From: Hofstenia miamia | Lineage: Eukaryota > Xenacoelomorpha > Acoela > Hofsteniidae | NCBI GenBank assembly: GCA_900660155.1 | Contig: CABFPE010000275.1 | Location: 400,408-464,407 of the forward strand | Length of the DNA: 64,000 nucleotides | Reading direction: 5' to 3' | Shown here: piece by piece, positions 53,991-64,000 of the stretch | How positions within the stretch are numbered: position 1 is the first letter of the stretch | Layout: every line of letters starts with the position of its first letter | Notes under the pieces: generated by a model | The model's database searches: none | What the model saw: the letters and a program-made list of their open reading frames with translations, nothing else | What the model was told of the DNA's origin: nothing | Position numbers and translations under genes: made by a program

Positions 53991-54545
53991 TAATGGAGAT
54001 GGAAACCGATCATAAACTTTCTTCGATAGTGAAATTACAAATAATCATAATTCATTCACATCACACTATTAATTTATATTTACAAACACTGGCTTATGTT
54101 TTCCATATGATTCATATTGTGACAAAAACACAATTAACACATAAGCTATTTGTTTTTGAATAAAACTACATCTATCTAGACGGCACTTACATCTGCATTT
54201 GACAAAATCTAAAAAACAGAAAATAATGGATATCGACGTCGAATGATAAAAACAACATCTTTATTCAACAAATATAAATTTAAAGAATATAGTGAAGATC
54301 TTTACTGAAAAATTCCATTTATTCAAGTACCTATAAATTCCTTATCAAAAAACTAGTTTAGATATGATTGAAAAGAACACACATCAGCCCAATCTTTCAA
54401 TCCGTTTAAACGGCAAATCTATTTCAAAATAAAGATTTATAATGAGCTTGGTTCATCAATAGTTTATAAATATGAAAGTTGTAAAAGATTGTACATTAGA
54501 AAACTAAGCGACAGACTGAAAATAGACACTCAACTTACTGCAGTA
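53940..54545 (+). mobile_element. Penelope-like element fragment 2 (RT end and GIY-YIG start)
   Basis: The plus strand has FFIMEMETDHKL, then a diverged NSF...AYVFHMIHIV block, ENNGYRRRMI (thumb NGYP block), then YNELGSSIVYKYESCKRLYI (GIY-YIG start). It aligns throughout with the minus-strand copy at 47,190-47,900. Degraded. Confidence 0.7.
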
Positions 54546-54599
54546 GTAAATGGATTGAAATTAACAGAAAACCACCACACCTTAATCTTCATTTCACTC

Positions 54600-57020
54600 T
54601 TGACATTTTTCTTTGCCGTTCATAATTGTAAATAATGTAAATTGTTTAAAATCTGAATCAATATTACTCAAAAAGTGGATAATACTTGAATGTCTGTGGC
54701 ATAGCAATACAAGAAACCAAATTTCTCTGACCATGCTCTCATATCATTTACAATTAAATTTGATGATTATGATGTATTTAATTTCAGCAAGATAGAAAAT
54801 GATAAGACTATTGAATTTAAACAGTATTCTTTTCATCAAGCACCAGATGAGATTCATGAACTACTAGGAAGATCATTGTTTTCTTTTATTAGTTTTGATA
54901 TAGACATACATATTGACGCTTATGTTAACTATTGGTACAATAATCTCTTTACAATTATCGATAATTCTATACCATATAGAAGAAGAAAACGTCAATTACT
55001 ACCAACATATCTTAGTTCTCATTCAATACATTGCCTTAATAAATTGAATACTTTAAGAAAAAAACGTACTTTTAACTATTACTTATATCGTAAAGCTGTT
55101 AGGAATCTATTAGACTCCATAGAGTTAGATAAAGTTACTTTTATTAACAATTCTTCTTTCAAATCAAATTTAAAAGAATGTTACTCTCTTTTAAATGCAA
55201 TGTCTCATTCTAGTTTTCCTAAAGTAATGTCTTATAACGACATAGATCTCACTCATTTTCATGATATATCAAATGCTTTTAATGATTACTTTTGTTCTGT
55301 TTATAATCCAAATGATACTAATATTATGAATATCTCATTTCCATTGTCGTTAATCAATAATCTTGAAATAGAAATTGAAGACGTATTTGAAGTTATTTCC
55401 AATCTCTCAATGAAAGGATGTGGATATGATAACATCCCCAATTGTTTCTTGAAAAAGTTTTCAACAGCACTTGCACCACATATTTTACAACTATTTCAGA
55501 ATATAATTATATCAGGTACATTTCCATCTCTCTGGAAACAAGCAATTATCCATCCAATCCACAAGAAAGGATTAAGAAGAAAAATTATTAATTATAGACC
55601 AATAAGCATTTTACCAAAACTTTCATTAATATTTGAAAAGATCATATTTAAGCGACTTTATCCTTTAGTTCGTGAAAATATTTCAAAATCACAGCATGGA
55701 TTTATGAAAAATAGGTCTTCTATTTCACAATTACTTCTATTTTTGTCAAATATTTATGATAATTTCGATGCTAATATAGATAGTTTTATTCTATATTTAG
55801 ACTTTTCAAAAGCCTTTGATAAGGTTTCACATAGAGTTCTATTAGAAAAACTGAAAGACTTTGGAGTTGGAGGTAATTTATTAAAATTATTCTGGTCTTA
55901 TCTTACGAATAGAACACAAAAAGTAATTTTCAATGGCATAACATCAGATCAAACCAATATAACAAGTGGAGTTCCTCAAGGTTCTGTTCTTGGTCCTTTA
56001 TTTTTCTTAATTTTTATAAACGATTTGCCAAATTACTGTTTTGCTACAACTCCATTCTTATTTGCTGACGACTTGAAGTTATTTAGTAATGACCTTAATG
56101 ATATAAATGAAGATTATTTAAGACTATACAATTGGTGTTTAGAAAATAATGCGAAATTCAATGAGGAAAAATTTCAGTTGCTAGCAGTTTCTAATAACAT
56201 TAATCATACACTTCAACTAAACTCCAATACTACAGTTTGTGCATCAAACGCAGTTAAAGACTTGGGTATTATTATTACACACAATCTTAATTGGTCCACC
56301 CATATATATTCCAAATTGAAAACATGCAATCAAACATTTTTAAACATTAAAAGAATACTACCTTATAATACCATTGTTTGTGACAAAAGAAGTATATACA
56401 TAACTGCAATAAGATCAATCCTTTTCTATGGATCTGTTGTTTGGTTTCCCAGCAGATGCGATATTGTTAGAATTGAAAATTTTCAAAAACGCTGTTCGAA
56501 ATGGATTTTGAATATCACGGACTATAAGAAGAGATTAATTAAACTGAATTTATTGCCACTTTCAATGCAATTACAACTCATTGATCTTATTCAATTTAAT
56601 AGTATGCTTAATAACAACATTGATTTTAATATCTTTGACTACGTTTACCTATATATTCCGAAACAAGGACTACGGCTCTATAATAAAACGCTTTTCAAGT
56701 GCAAAATTAACAAGAAGATTAAAACCGATAATTTCTTCTTTAGTCGTATTACTAAATTAGCAAATTACGCCCATTTAAATACAAACATTGATCTCTTTGA
56801 TAGATCTTCAATAGTTAAAAGGCAATTAGAAGATTTATTTAAACAACAATTTATTGATTTATATGCATTTAATAATGTTGTACTCATTTTTTAGTTTGTA
56901 ATTGTAATATATGCAATTCTAAGAATTTGCTTTATAAGAAATATTGAATTTGTTTTAAATTAATTTGTCAAAGTTCTTTGCCTAATTAGCAATAAAGCCT
57001 TTTTGTTGTTGTTGTAGTAA
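54600..57020 (+). mobile_element. LINE copy G: 5'-truncated, RT frame open
   Basis: After a decayed start (54,600-54,704) the element is open to its ORF2 stop. It is followed by a 3' UTR with AATAAA near 56,990 and a (TTG)n tail at 57,003-57,016. Only the last motif of the endonuclease remains. It adjoins Penelope fragment 2 on its 5' side. Confidence 0.88.
54705..56894 (+). CDS. LINE G ORF2: reverse transcriptase, 729 residues, open
   Basis: The frame is open from just after a stop at 54,702. It begins near the end of the endonuclease with NFSDHALISFTI (SDH). RT blocks follow in order: NYRPISILPKLSLIFEKI, SKSQHGFMKNRSS, LYLDFSKAFDKVSHRVLLEKL (FxKAFD, first catalytic Asp), SGVPQGSVLGPLFFLIFIND, FLFADDLKLF (FADD catalytic pair), NEEKFQLL, DLGIIITHNLNW, then a C-terminal domain with RCSKWILNITDY. 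All RT catalytic residues are present, so the RT could be recently active, though without an endonuclease this copy could not move itself. Jockey/CR1 supergroup; clade not settled. There is no natural start codon at the 5' side because of the truncation. Confidence 0.9.
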   Translation, partial: QYKKPNFSDHALISFTIKFDDYDVFNFSKIENDKTIEFKQYSFHQAPDEIHELLGRSLFSFISFDIDIHIDAYVNYWYNNLFTIIDNSIPYRRRKRQLLPTYLSSHSIHCLNKLNTLRKKRTFNYYLYRKAVRNLLDSIELDKVTFINNSSFKSNLKECYSLLNAMSHSSFPKVMSYNDIDLTHFHDISNAFNDYFCSVYNPNDTNIMNISFPLSLINNLEIEIEDVFEVISNLSMKGCGYDNIPNCFLKKFSTALAPHILQLFQNIIISGTFPSLWKQAIIHPIHKKGLRRKIINYRPISILPKLSLIFEKIIFKRLYPLVRENISKSQHGFMKNRSSISQLLLFLSNIYDNFDANIDSFILYLDFSKAFDKVSHRVLLEKLKDFGVGGNLLKLFWSYLTNRTQKVIFNGITSDQTNITSGVPQGSVLGPLFFLIFINDLPNYCFATTPFLFADDLKLFSNDLNDINEDYLRLYNWCLENNAKFNEEKFQLLAVSNNINHTLQLNSNTTVCASNAVKDLGIIITHNLNWSTHIYSKLKTCNQTFLNIKRILPYNTIVCDKRSIYITAIRSILFYGSVVWFPSRCDIVRIENFQKRCSKWILNITDYKKRLIKLNLLPLSMQLQLIDLIQFNSMLNNNIDFNIFDYVYLYIPKQGLRLYNKTLFKCKINKKIKTDNFFFSRITKLANYAHLNTNIDLFDRSSIVKRQLEDLFKQQFIDLYAFNNVVLIF

Positions 57021-57660
57021 ACGATTATTTGAATTTCAGTCTAGATAACCTTTATCGAATTTTCGTGATTGAAATCTCTATTGCTACCGAAAATAGTGCG
57101 GGGGTGGTCTAGTAACATTCATCAATAAAAGGTGGAGAGGAATAAACGAAAAGTTATTAAAAAGTTGTCAGTTCACGATATTGAGGCACTTGGGATTAAC
57201 GGCAAACTGAAATTTTTTCGATCAGCGAACAATTCTGCAATTATCAACCTATACATACGCCTGCAGAAAATGCGTAAGAAACTGACTAAAACGATTCAGA
57301 AATTAAGCGCAAACTGCTTCATAAACAATATTTAAAATATAATCAACGAGCTAATAAATTTATATGAGACATAATGCCAACAAATACATCTTAGAATAAC
57401 TGTAACTCTTTTATGACAAAATCATGTAAACTAGGAATGAACTACCTATCAGCATCAGGCAGAAAAAAATCGTAACAAATTAATAAAATATTAAAAAACA
57501 ATTTATTAGTAGAACAAAATAAAAAGTACTTTTAACCTAATGAACTATGTAGCAACAAATCGAAATTGAATGTATTGTATTTTTATCTGTGTGATTGTAT
57601 TTTATTATTTTTAATTGTATTGTTGTTTTTAACTTTTTCTAGCTTTCTTTGTAATGCATG
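57021..57660. other. Non-coding stretch
   Basis: A 67-residue basic frame at 57,132-57,335 (KRKVIKKLSVHDIEALG) has no recognised family. Otherwise featureless. Confidence 0.4.
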
Positions 57661-57710
<50 letters not shown>

Positions 57711-57870
57711 NNNNNNNNNNNNNNNNNNNNNNNNNNNNNNNNNNNNNNNNNNNNNNNNNNNNNNNNNNNNNNNNNNNNNNNNNNNNNNNNNNNNNNNNNN
57801 NNNNNNNNNNNNNNNNNNNNNNNNNNNNNNNNNNNNNNNNNNNNNNNNNNNNNNNNNNNNNNNNNNNNNN

Positions 57871-57900
<30 letters not shown>
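57661..57900. repeat. (TA)n microsatellite with a 160-N gap
   Basis: TA repeats on both sides of Ns at 57,711-57,870. The gap was probably caused by the repeat itself. Confidence 0.97.
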
Positions 57901-57903
<3 letters not shown>

Positions 57904-58239
57904 GCTTATTTGTACACCTGCTATTATGACAAACGAAAATAAAGCTATTGAAGATTCAATTATATGAAACTCCAAATGCATTCTTTATTGCAACAGATGA
58001 TGTAATAAACCCAAGCTACAATCTTTTGAGTATTTAACTTGGCAAACGCTATTTTTTTAATAATAATATTTATGTTGCACCTAAAATTCTTGGATTTAAT
58101 ACTAGTGTATTCAACTGAAATTTACAAATTTAACTTAAATTAAAAATGGATATTACAACGTCTCTGCAATTCTAAAAGAGGAGGATGAGGGCTAACTACA
58201 TGCTAAAGATACAGATAATCGTGTCTTTTCTTATTCAAT
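57901..58239. other. Non-coding stretch
   Basis: Nothing recognised. Confidence 0.5.
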
Positions 58240-59000
58240 TTTATTGTGGATAATAGTTTTCATATCTTTTGATGATTTCAGAGAATATGAAGCTGTCTTT
58301 TAGTCTATTACTTTTGTAAACTAAATCCCATTCACGTTTGTTTCTTATTATATTTGTGAAAGACGGTTGTTCTGGGATCAACTTATTTAATGGGTGTGTT
58401 GGTTTTTTGCACATGTTGCCATAATCGATTACATAAAATTTGCCGTCGATCATATAATAAAACACAATTTGCTGCTATCATTGCCTCAGCATATTCATAA
58501 TCTCTAAACACAAATTTTAGAGCTCTTTTTTGAATTTCTTCTAATTGCTTTAGTTATCTTGACTGGGCCGCTTGGTAGTAATATTTCTGGAGGATATTCA
58601 AAACTATGAAGAAAAGAAATTGTTAATTCTTTAGTTTTTTAACGTTGATTTCTGCAAAGTTTTCGTTACACCAGTTATACACTGGTTGTAGAACATCAAC
58701 TGACTTAAAGGATTCTGATCTACTTAAATGGTGCCAAGCAGTAGTCTCACCAACAAATTTGGTGTGAAATTCATAATCCATTAGTAAGTTATTAAGGAAT
58801 TATATATATATATATATATATATGGACCAATTTTTGTGCCTTTTGGAATGCCTGCATGCAACATTTTCCAATCCGAGACTGTACACAGTACATATTTCCC
58901 TGCAAATAGTCAACTAGATGATTATCATATCCTGATTTATACTGTACTTTTACATATGCACCATTTGGAAAATCTGAACATAAGAGCGCGTTTGTTCTCC
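58240..59000 (-). mobile_element. LINE fragment: RT C-terminal half
   Basis: The minus strand reads VSDWKMLHAGIPKGTKIGP (GxPxGTKxGP box, 58,888-58,826), then, after a (TA)n expansion at 58,801-58,823, YEFHTKFVGETTAWHH (usual KFVDDTT) and VYNWCNENFAEINVKK, then the C-terminal QLEEIQKRALKFVFRDYEY and an open tail to 58,241. The GTKxGP and KFVDDTT forms are typical of an L2/CR1-like LINE group distinct from copies A-C. The catalytic Asp pair reads Gly-Glu. Broken. Confidence 0.72.
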
Positions 59001-60135
59001 CTTTAAAGACTTGTAACTCAAAATCCAGAAACAGGTATGCTACTGTTTATGGAATGTCAGATGAAAATATTGAAGCATTCAGATATGAATTAGAAACGAC
59101 TGTTTGAAATAATTTACTTAAGAATAATAATCTTGATCCTGATATAAAATATGTTGAAAGTTATATAATCTGTATTAAAAACAGTACAATTCCAAAAAAG
59201 CGCATTAAAATCTCATCTTTGGATCAAGGTATTAAGAACGACTCAAATATTGAATTAGGGCATCTTTTAAAGAACAAGCAACTAGCTATTGTAATATTGT
59301 AATGGGCAACAATAAGTTAAGAAATAAAGTGCAAAAGGATATAAATAGAGCTACATTTCAATGATTACGAAATATTATAAATATTGTGTCAAAAGATGAG
59401 CGTTTAGAGAGTTCAATGATAAAATTAAAAAGAAAAAACGGAAATATATACATGTTGAGAAAGCTGATACTGATTGACTAAACTATTTCTTTGCTAGATT
59501 TAATGAAGATATTATGAAGGATGAATCTTACATCCAATTTATCAAAGATCTATAGCTGAAAATGAGACGCAGAATTGAATTGATTTTCAGAAATATTAAA
59601 GATACAGCAACTGGTGATAATGATATGGGTTTCTGGGTGTTTAATAAATGTACAGCTATTGTGGCTTATCCTCTTTTCAAGGAGCCTATGAACAAGTACC
59701 TATCTTAAGGCATGGAAAAATGGACTTATCACACCAATCCTGAAAGCGGCGGATTCCTCAATTGACAACCCAAAAAGTATAAGACCTATTGTTATAACTC
59801 CGATCTCTGTCAGATGTTTGGACAGAGTTGCCTAAATTTTCTTACATGAGCTTTTAATAATAACAGTGATCTAAGACATGGATATTCTATACAAGTGATG
59901 CATTATTATGTCTCGTACATGAAGTAATTTCTAATTTAGACAACCAACAATTCATTGTTGGGTCATGTTTTCTAGATTACACTTTTGCCTTTAATTCTCT
60001 AATGCATAGTATAACTTTAAACCATGTTGCAAACTCTATTGATGATGAAATGAAATTAACTGGATAAAAAATAATTTGACTAATTATCAACAGCTGGTGA
60101 AAATTGGTAAGGTACATAGAGGAAGAAATTTTAAC
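59001..60135 (+). mobile_element. LINE fragment: pre-RT and first RT blocks
   Basis: The plus strand gives a pre-RT region (DPDIKYVESYIICIKNSTIPKKRIKI near 59,150-59,215), AWKNGLITPILK- and SIRPIVITPISVRCLDR-like blocks near 59,715-59,825, CFLDYTFAFNSLMHSI (Asp box, near 59,968-60,015), and WIKNNLTNYQQLVKIG (near 60,062-60,105). Many breaks. Opposite in strand to its neighbour at 58.2-59.0 kb, so a separate insertion or an inversion. Confidence 0.65.
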
Positions 60136-61005
60136 TTTTGTAATTGCAAGCCACTAAGCAGAGGAAAAATGAATTTAATTTCTAGTAACTTAGTGAATTT
60201 CGTATTAAAGAATTATAAGATGAAATTTCTCAGATTATTAATTGAAACAAAATTTTTCTTTTGTTGTCTTGGCTGCGCATAGTGTAAATACCAAATTCGG
60301 ACGGACTTTGTTGCTGAGAATATTTGCAGGATGGTGAAGCTCCTTCAAAAATTGTTAGCTGCTGCCAAGAACTTCTTGTAAGTGAGCTTAATCTGAATAA
60401 AGAGATGTCAAATTTCTTAAATGGCCGCGTTACTTTGGTCCAAACGTAGCTGCAGATCTGATGCATAGATTATCATATAAATTTTGTTATTTTTCATGAT
60501 TTTAATAAAATGTTATTTTCAATCTTTACACATGCATTTTAATACATTGTGTTCTAAATTCTTGTTTTCACAATTTTTTGCAAAATAGAAAAATGCATTT
60601 TGCAAAATTAATTACCAAATTGCATTAATAAACTTCACAATGAGCCTCTTGTAGTTTTGTTGTAAGAATATATTCATCGATTCAATACCAATTTGAAGCC
60701 ATTTATTTTCCTAAGATATTCTCCAATATTTAAGTAAAGTACTATTACAATGTAAACTAATTAATTTGGAGTACATTTTTCAATTAAGCAAACAATAAAT
60801 AATATACTCCTTCCAAATAAATTAGCTCTTTGAGTATTTCTGTGATGCACACATGATGCTTAATTGGTAAAAATATCCTTATACATGTAAAATTCTGCTT
60901 GAATTAGACGATATTGTGCAATTTTTTATTCCATTTTAAATTTTTTATTTATATATTTATTTAATTCTTTTGTTTTTTTTACAAATCAAGTTATTAACAC
61001 TTATG
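60136..61005. other. Non-coding stretch
   Basis: No gene recognised; AT-rich, with small open frames lacking motifs. Confidence 0.5.
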
Positions 61006-64000
61006 AATATTTATTTATTTATTTATTTATTTAAATCTTTTATTTTTTTAAAGAATTAAAACAATAGATAGAAATTAACTTGGTTCTAAGAAATACTTTG
61101 TTTTGCTTTCGAAAGTTTATTTTTCTTGAGGATACAAATAGTTGGTTTTCATGATTCAATAGCTTCGTTGTTTATGGACTTTGTCCTATAGATTGATAAG
61201 TAGTTGGAACTTCGTTTTAGTGAAATTTTTAATGATTTTTTAAATTTATTGAAATTTCGTTCTTCTTTGCTATCTGGATGGAGTTTGTTCCATAAATCAA
61301 TTGCAAAATTGGTAAATGATTTTTCAAAGATTTTCTTTTTAAATTTGATTTTGTGATAAGTCTTGTGAAGGTCTTTTCCAAAATAGTAAGAGGCAATTTA
61401 ATTTCAATAGGTATTCTAATGATTCGATATTATGTTTTTCTAATATTTTACTTTGATCGTTTTTGCTACAGAATGTATTAATTACCCAAATAAAAACTTT
61501 TTAAAGATTTTAAATATTTTCTTGGTAACATTGTAAAAAATAAAAGAAGAATATGAAAAATGTGACAGTATATGAGATCTTAGTAATACAATCCTCCACT
61601 TCATTGGTAACATATGTTGAATCTTAGTTAGCAATTTAACTTCATGGGCCATTTTCTTCGTAGTTGCATTGATCTGATCTGTAAATTTAAGTTCATTGTC
61701 AATTTCAATACCAAGATATTTAATTTTCTTAGTTTCATAAATGATATTTTTTTCAAAATATATTGATTCTAATAGTTCACTTTTTCCGTTTTTATTCTTT
61801 ATAATCATAAATGTAGTTTTCTCAATATTTAATTTCATCATATTCCGTTCAAAAAATTTCTTTACTTTAATTATATGATTTTGTAAAATCTTTATTTTGG
61901 ATGTATATAATAAAGAATCATCTGCAAATTGAATGCATTTGCCTTCAATGAAGTTAGGAATATCATTTACACATAGATTGAATAATAGTGGTCCTAAAAC
62001 TGATCTTTGTGGAACTCCATTATTTATCAATATTTGTTTTGACGATAGATTGTTTACTTTAACGTATTGTGAACGATCAAATATTTATGATTTCAGAAAT
62101 TGGATTGATGAATCACTAAAATTATAAATTTCTCTTAGTTTTTTAATTAGCAAATCATGATTAATTGAATTAAAGGCCTTTGATATATCAAGTGAAGCAA
62201 TATATACTTTTTCATCTTTGTCTAATTTTCTACGCCATTCATCTATTGTTTCAATTAATGTATAATTAGTTGATAATGCTTTTCTAAAACCAAATTGCTG
62301 TATGCTTAAATGTTTATTCTTTTCAACGTAGATCGTTAATCGTTGCTATATGAGTTCTTCAAAAATTTTGCTAATTCTTGAGAGAATAGATATTGGACAG
62401 TAATTCTCTATTTTTCATTATTGTTCTTTTTAAAAATAGGAATAACTTCAGCCATTTTAATTGTTTAGAGAAATTTGAAATAGTAAATACATTCATTGAG
62501 GAGATCACATAATGGTCTTGCTAGTACATATAGAGCGTCTTTTTAAGAACCATAGAGGATAGAAACTTGGGCCTTTCGATTTACTTGTTTTTATCATTTT
62601 TTGCGCATTTACAAAATTATGAAGTGAAACATATTTAAATTTAAAAGATGAGCAATTCAAATTTATGTTATGATGGTTATTGAATTTAGTAATTACTTTA
62701 ATAGAAACTTCATCTTGAAATTTACAAAGTTTCACAAAGTGTTCATTCATATTTGCAATTTCAATGCTTTTTTCAATGATTTTTCCTTCATTGCTAACTA
62801 GACATTTGATATCATTGTTCTTTTTTTCTTTGATAAATTTATTGATCTATAGTCATTTTCTTTAATTAACTGTTTCTTTTGAAATCCATATCTTCCACTT
62901 TACAAATGGAGTTTGATCTTGTTTCTTAATTTTAGTAATTGGACAATGTTTGTCGTACAGCATAGTCTTTGTTATAAATTCTAAATTTTCATCAATTGAT
63001 TGAAAGTTATAGAAACATGTCCAGTTTAGATTTAGCAAGTCTATCGATAAATTCTGATAATGCTTAGTTGAATGAATAAAAATATTATTGCTTTGTTTCA
63101 AGAAACATTTACTTTTGTTTTTGGTCAAAATGCTGCAGGTAATTAAATGATCAGACAATAGACCATCTAAGACAAATGTTTCATAATTCGATATTTCAGA
63201 AGCATCACATATAATGTAATCAATTAATGATGAAGTTCTACTGCTTATGTGAGTTGGTGTCGTTTTATTTAATACGTCCTCCATGTTAAAAATATCTGTT
63301 AGGTCGTGAATATTATTACATTCATTTTGATTTAAAAAGTTTTGGTTATAATCTCCCATTATTATGATCTTCTTTCTTTCATTGTAAGCCATGGAAAGTT
63401 CTTCGTGTAAAATTTCTTGAAATTTAATAAATACTTGTTTTCTATTACAATAACTAATATTAACTAAAATTATTTCTTGGTTTATTTTTAGTTATATCCA
63501 TAAGCTTACAAAATTTTGATTATTTTTATTTATATCCATTCTTAGTTTCAGCGAGAATTTCTTGGGTACTAATAATAAAACCCCACCACCACCTCTAAGT
63601 TTGTCAGATTTGTTTAAATTTCTATCTTTTCTAAATATTTTGAAATCTTTAAAAATTGGTATTGTGTCATTGTATGTCAACTATGTTTCTGTGATTCCAA
63701 AACTTGTATTATTATCGAATTTTTCCATTACATCATGTAATTTTTCACATTTGTTTCGAATACATTGAAAATTAATGTTAACGTATTTAGGACTTTTTTT
63801 GTAGTGTAATAAGGGGTTTCGTAAATCATTAATTAAAAGAATTCGTGAATTATTATTCCCATAAAGATTTTTTTAATCAAAATATTTTTTTGCATTTGCT
63901 ACATTGGGCAATGTGGACTAAAAGCATTACAAACTTGAGAGTTTTTGATATTTGATCTTAAACGATTAATGCATTTGTGAATGTTTTTGTATCTTTGTTT
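61006..64000 (-). mobile_element. LINE copy I: endonuclease plus RT, long copy running to window edge
   Basis: Minus strand, 5' to 3': an endonuclease start (63,770-63,490: NFQCIRNKCEKLHDVM, FGITET, then GGGGVLLLVPKKFSLKL) and an endonuclease end (63,392-62,862: IIMGDYNQNFLNQN, THISSRTSSLIDYIICD, LLSDHLITC). RT blocks follow (62,750-61,482): FAD-like, RSVLGPLLFNLCVNDIPNF, IQFADDSLLYTS, MKLNIEKTTFMII, IKYLGIEID, then a C-terminal SFTNFAIDLWNKLHPDSKEE-like tail near 61,280. The 3' end is (TAAA)n at 61,006-61,034. The RT box reads PQRSVLGP where PQGS is usual. A few frame breaks. The clade is CR1/jockey-like, distinct from A-C. Confidence 0.85.

Noticed and set aside
57566-57981. Frames of repeated Tyr-Ile across the (TA)n/N gap
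   Set aside because: Translation of a (TA)n microsatellite and Ns; not coding.

Overview
The window is AT-rich eukaryotic DNA from an invertebrate animal. The evidence is an F-box/Rho-GEF gene of the animal ECT2L type, a spliced gene for a rhodopsin-class receptor with a tandem LDL-receptor class A ectodomain, introns of about 13 kb and 8.8 kb with GT-AG ends, and a typical animal load of LINE, Penelope-like, P-element, piggyBac, Tc1 and hAT relics. I cannot name the species or phylum. No bacterial, organellar, CRISPR or tRNA features were recognised, and no LTR retroelement or virus copy was seen.

Layout. 1-7,700: a pile of minus-strand LINEs. At the far left is the tail of a LINE with a restriction-like endonuclease, next to (TTA)n. 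Then come three related CR1/L2-type copies lying head to tail. The most complete one keeps an SGNH-esterase ORF1, a 2A-like peptide and an AP-endonuclease. 9,882-13,046: an intact intronless ECT2L-like gene. After a 1,000-N gap (14,256-15,255) its 3' end appears a second time, most simply as an uncollapsed allele. 21,496-46,424: one three-exon gene (exons 21,496-22,638, 35,778-35,841 and 44,668-46,424) for a 987-residue LDLa-array GPCR. Its two introns hold P-element, Tc1, Penelope, piggyBac, hAT and LINE relics, including a restriction-like-endonuclease LINE sitting in an (AAT)n tract. 47,190-64,000: retroelement territory. Two Penelope-like fragments lie in inverted orientation with a degenerate tandem repeat associated, and there are at least five LINE copies, one with a 729-codon open RT frame (54,705-56,894).

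Only two host genes are well supported: the Rho-GEF, which should act on Rho-family GTPases in the cytoplasm, and the receptor, which should sit in the plasma membrane. Nothing in the sequence links their functions.

Assembly quality matters here. Four single-N joins (16,210; 26,129; 33,618; 34,378) and the 1,000-N gap border near-identical repeated blocks. These are more likely scaffolding or haplotype artefacts than real duplications.
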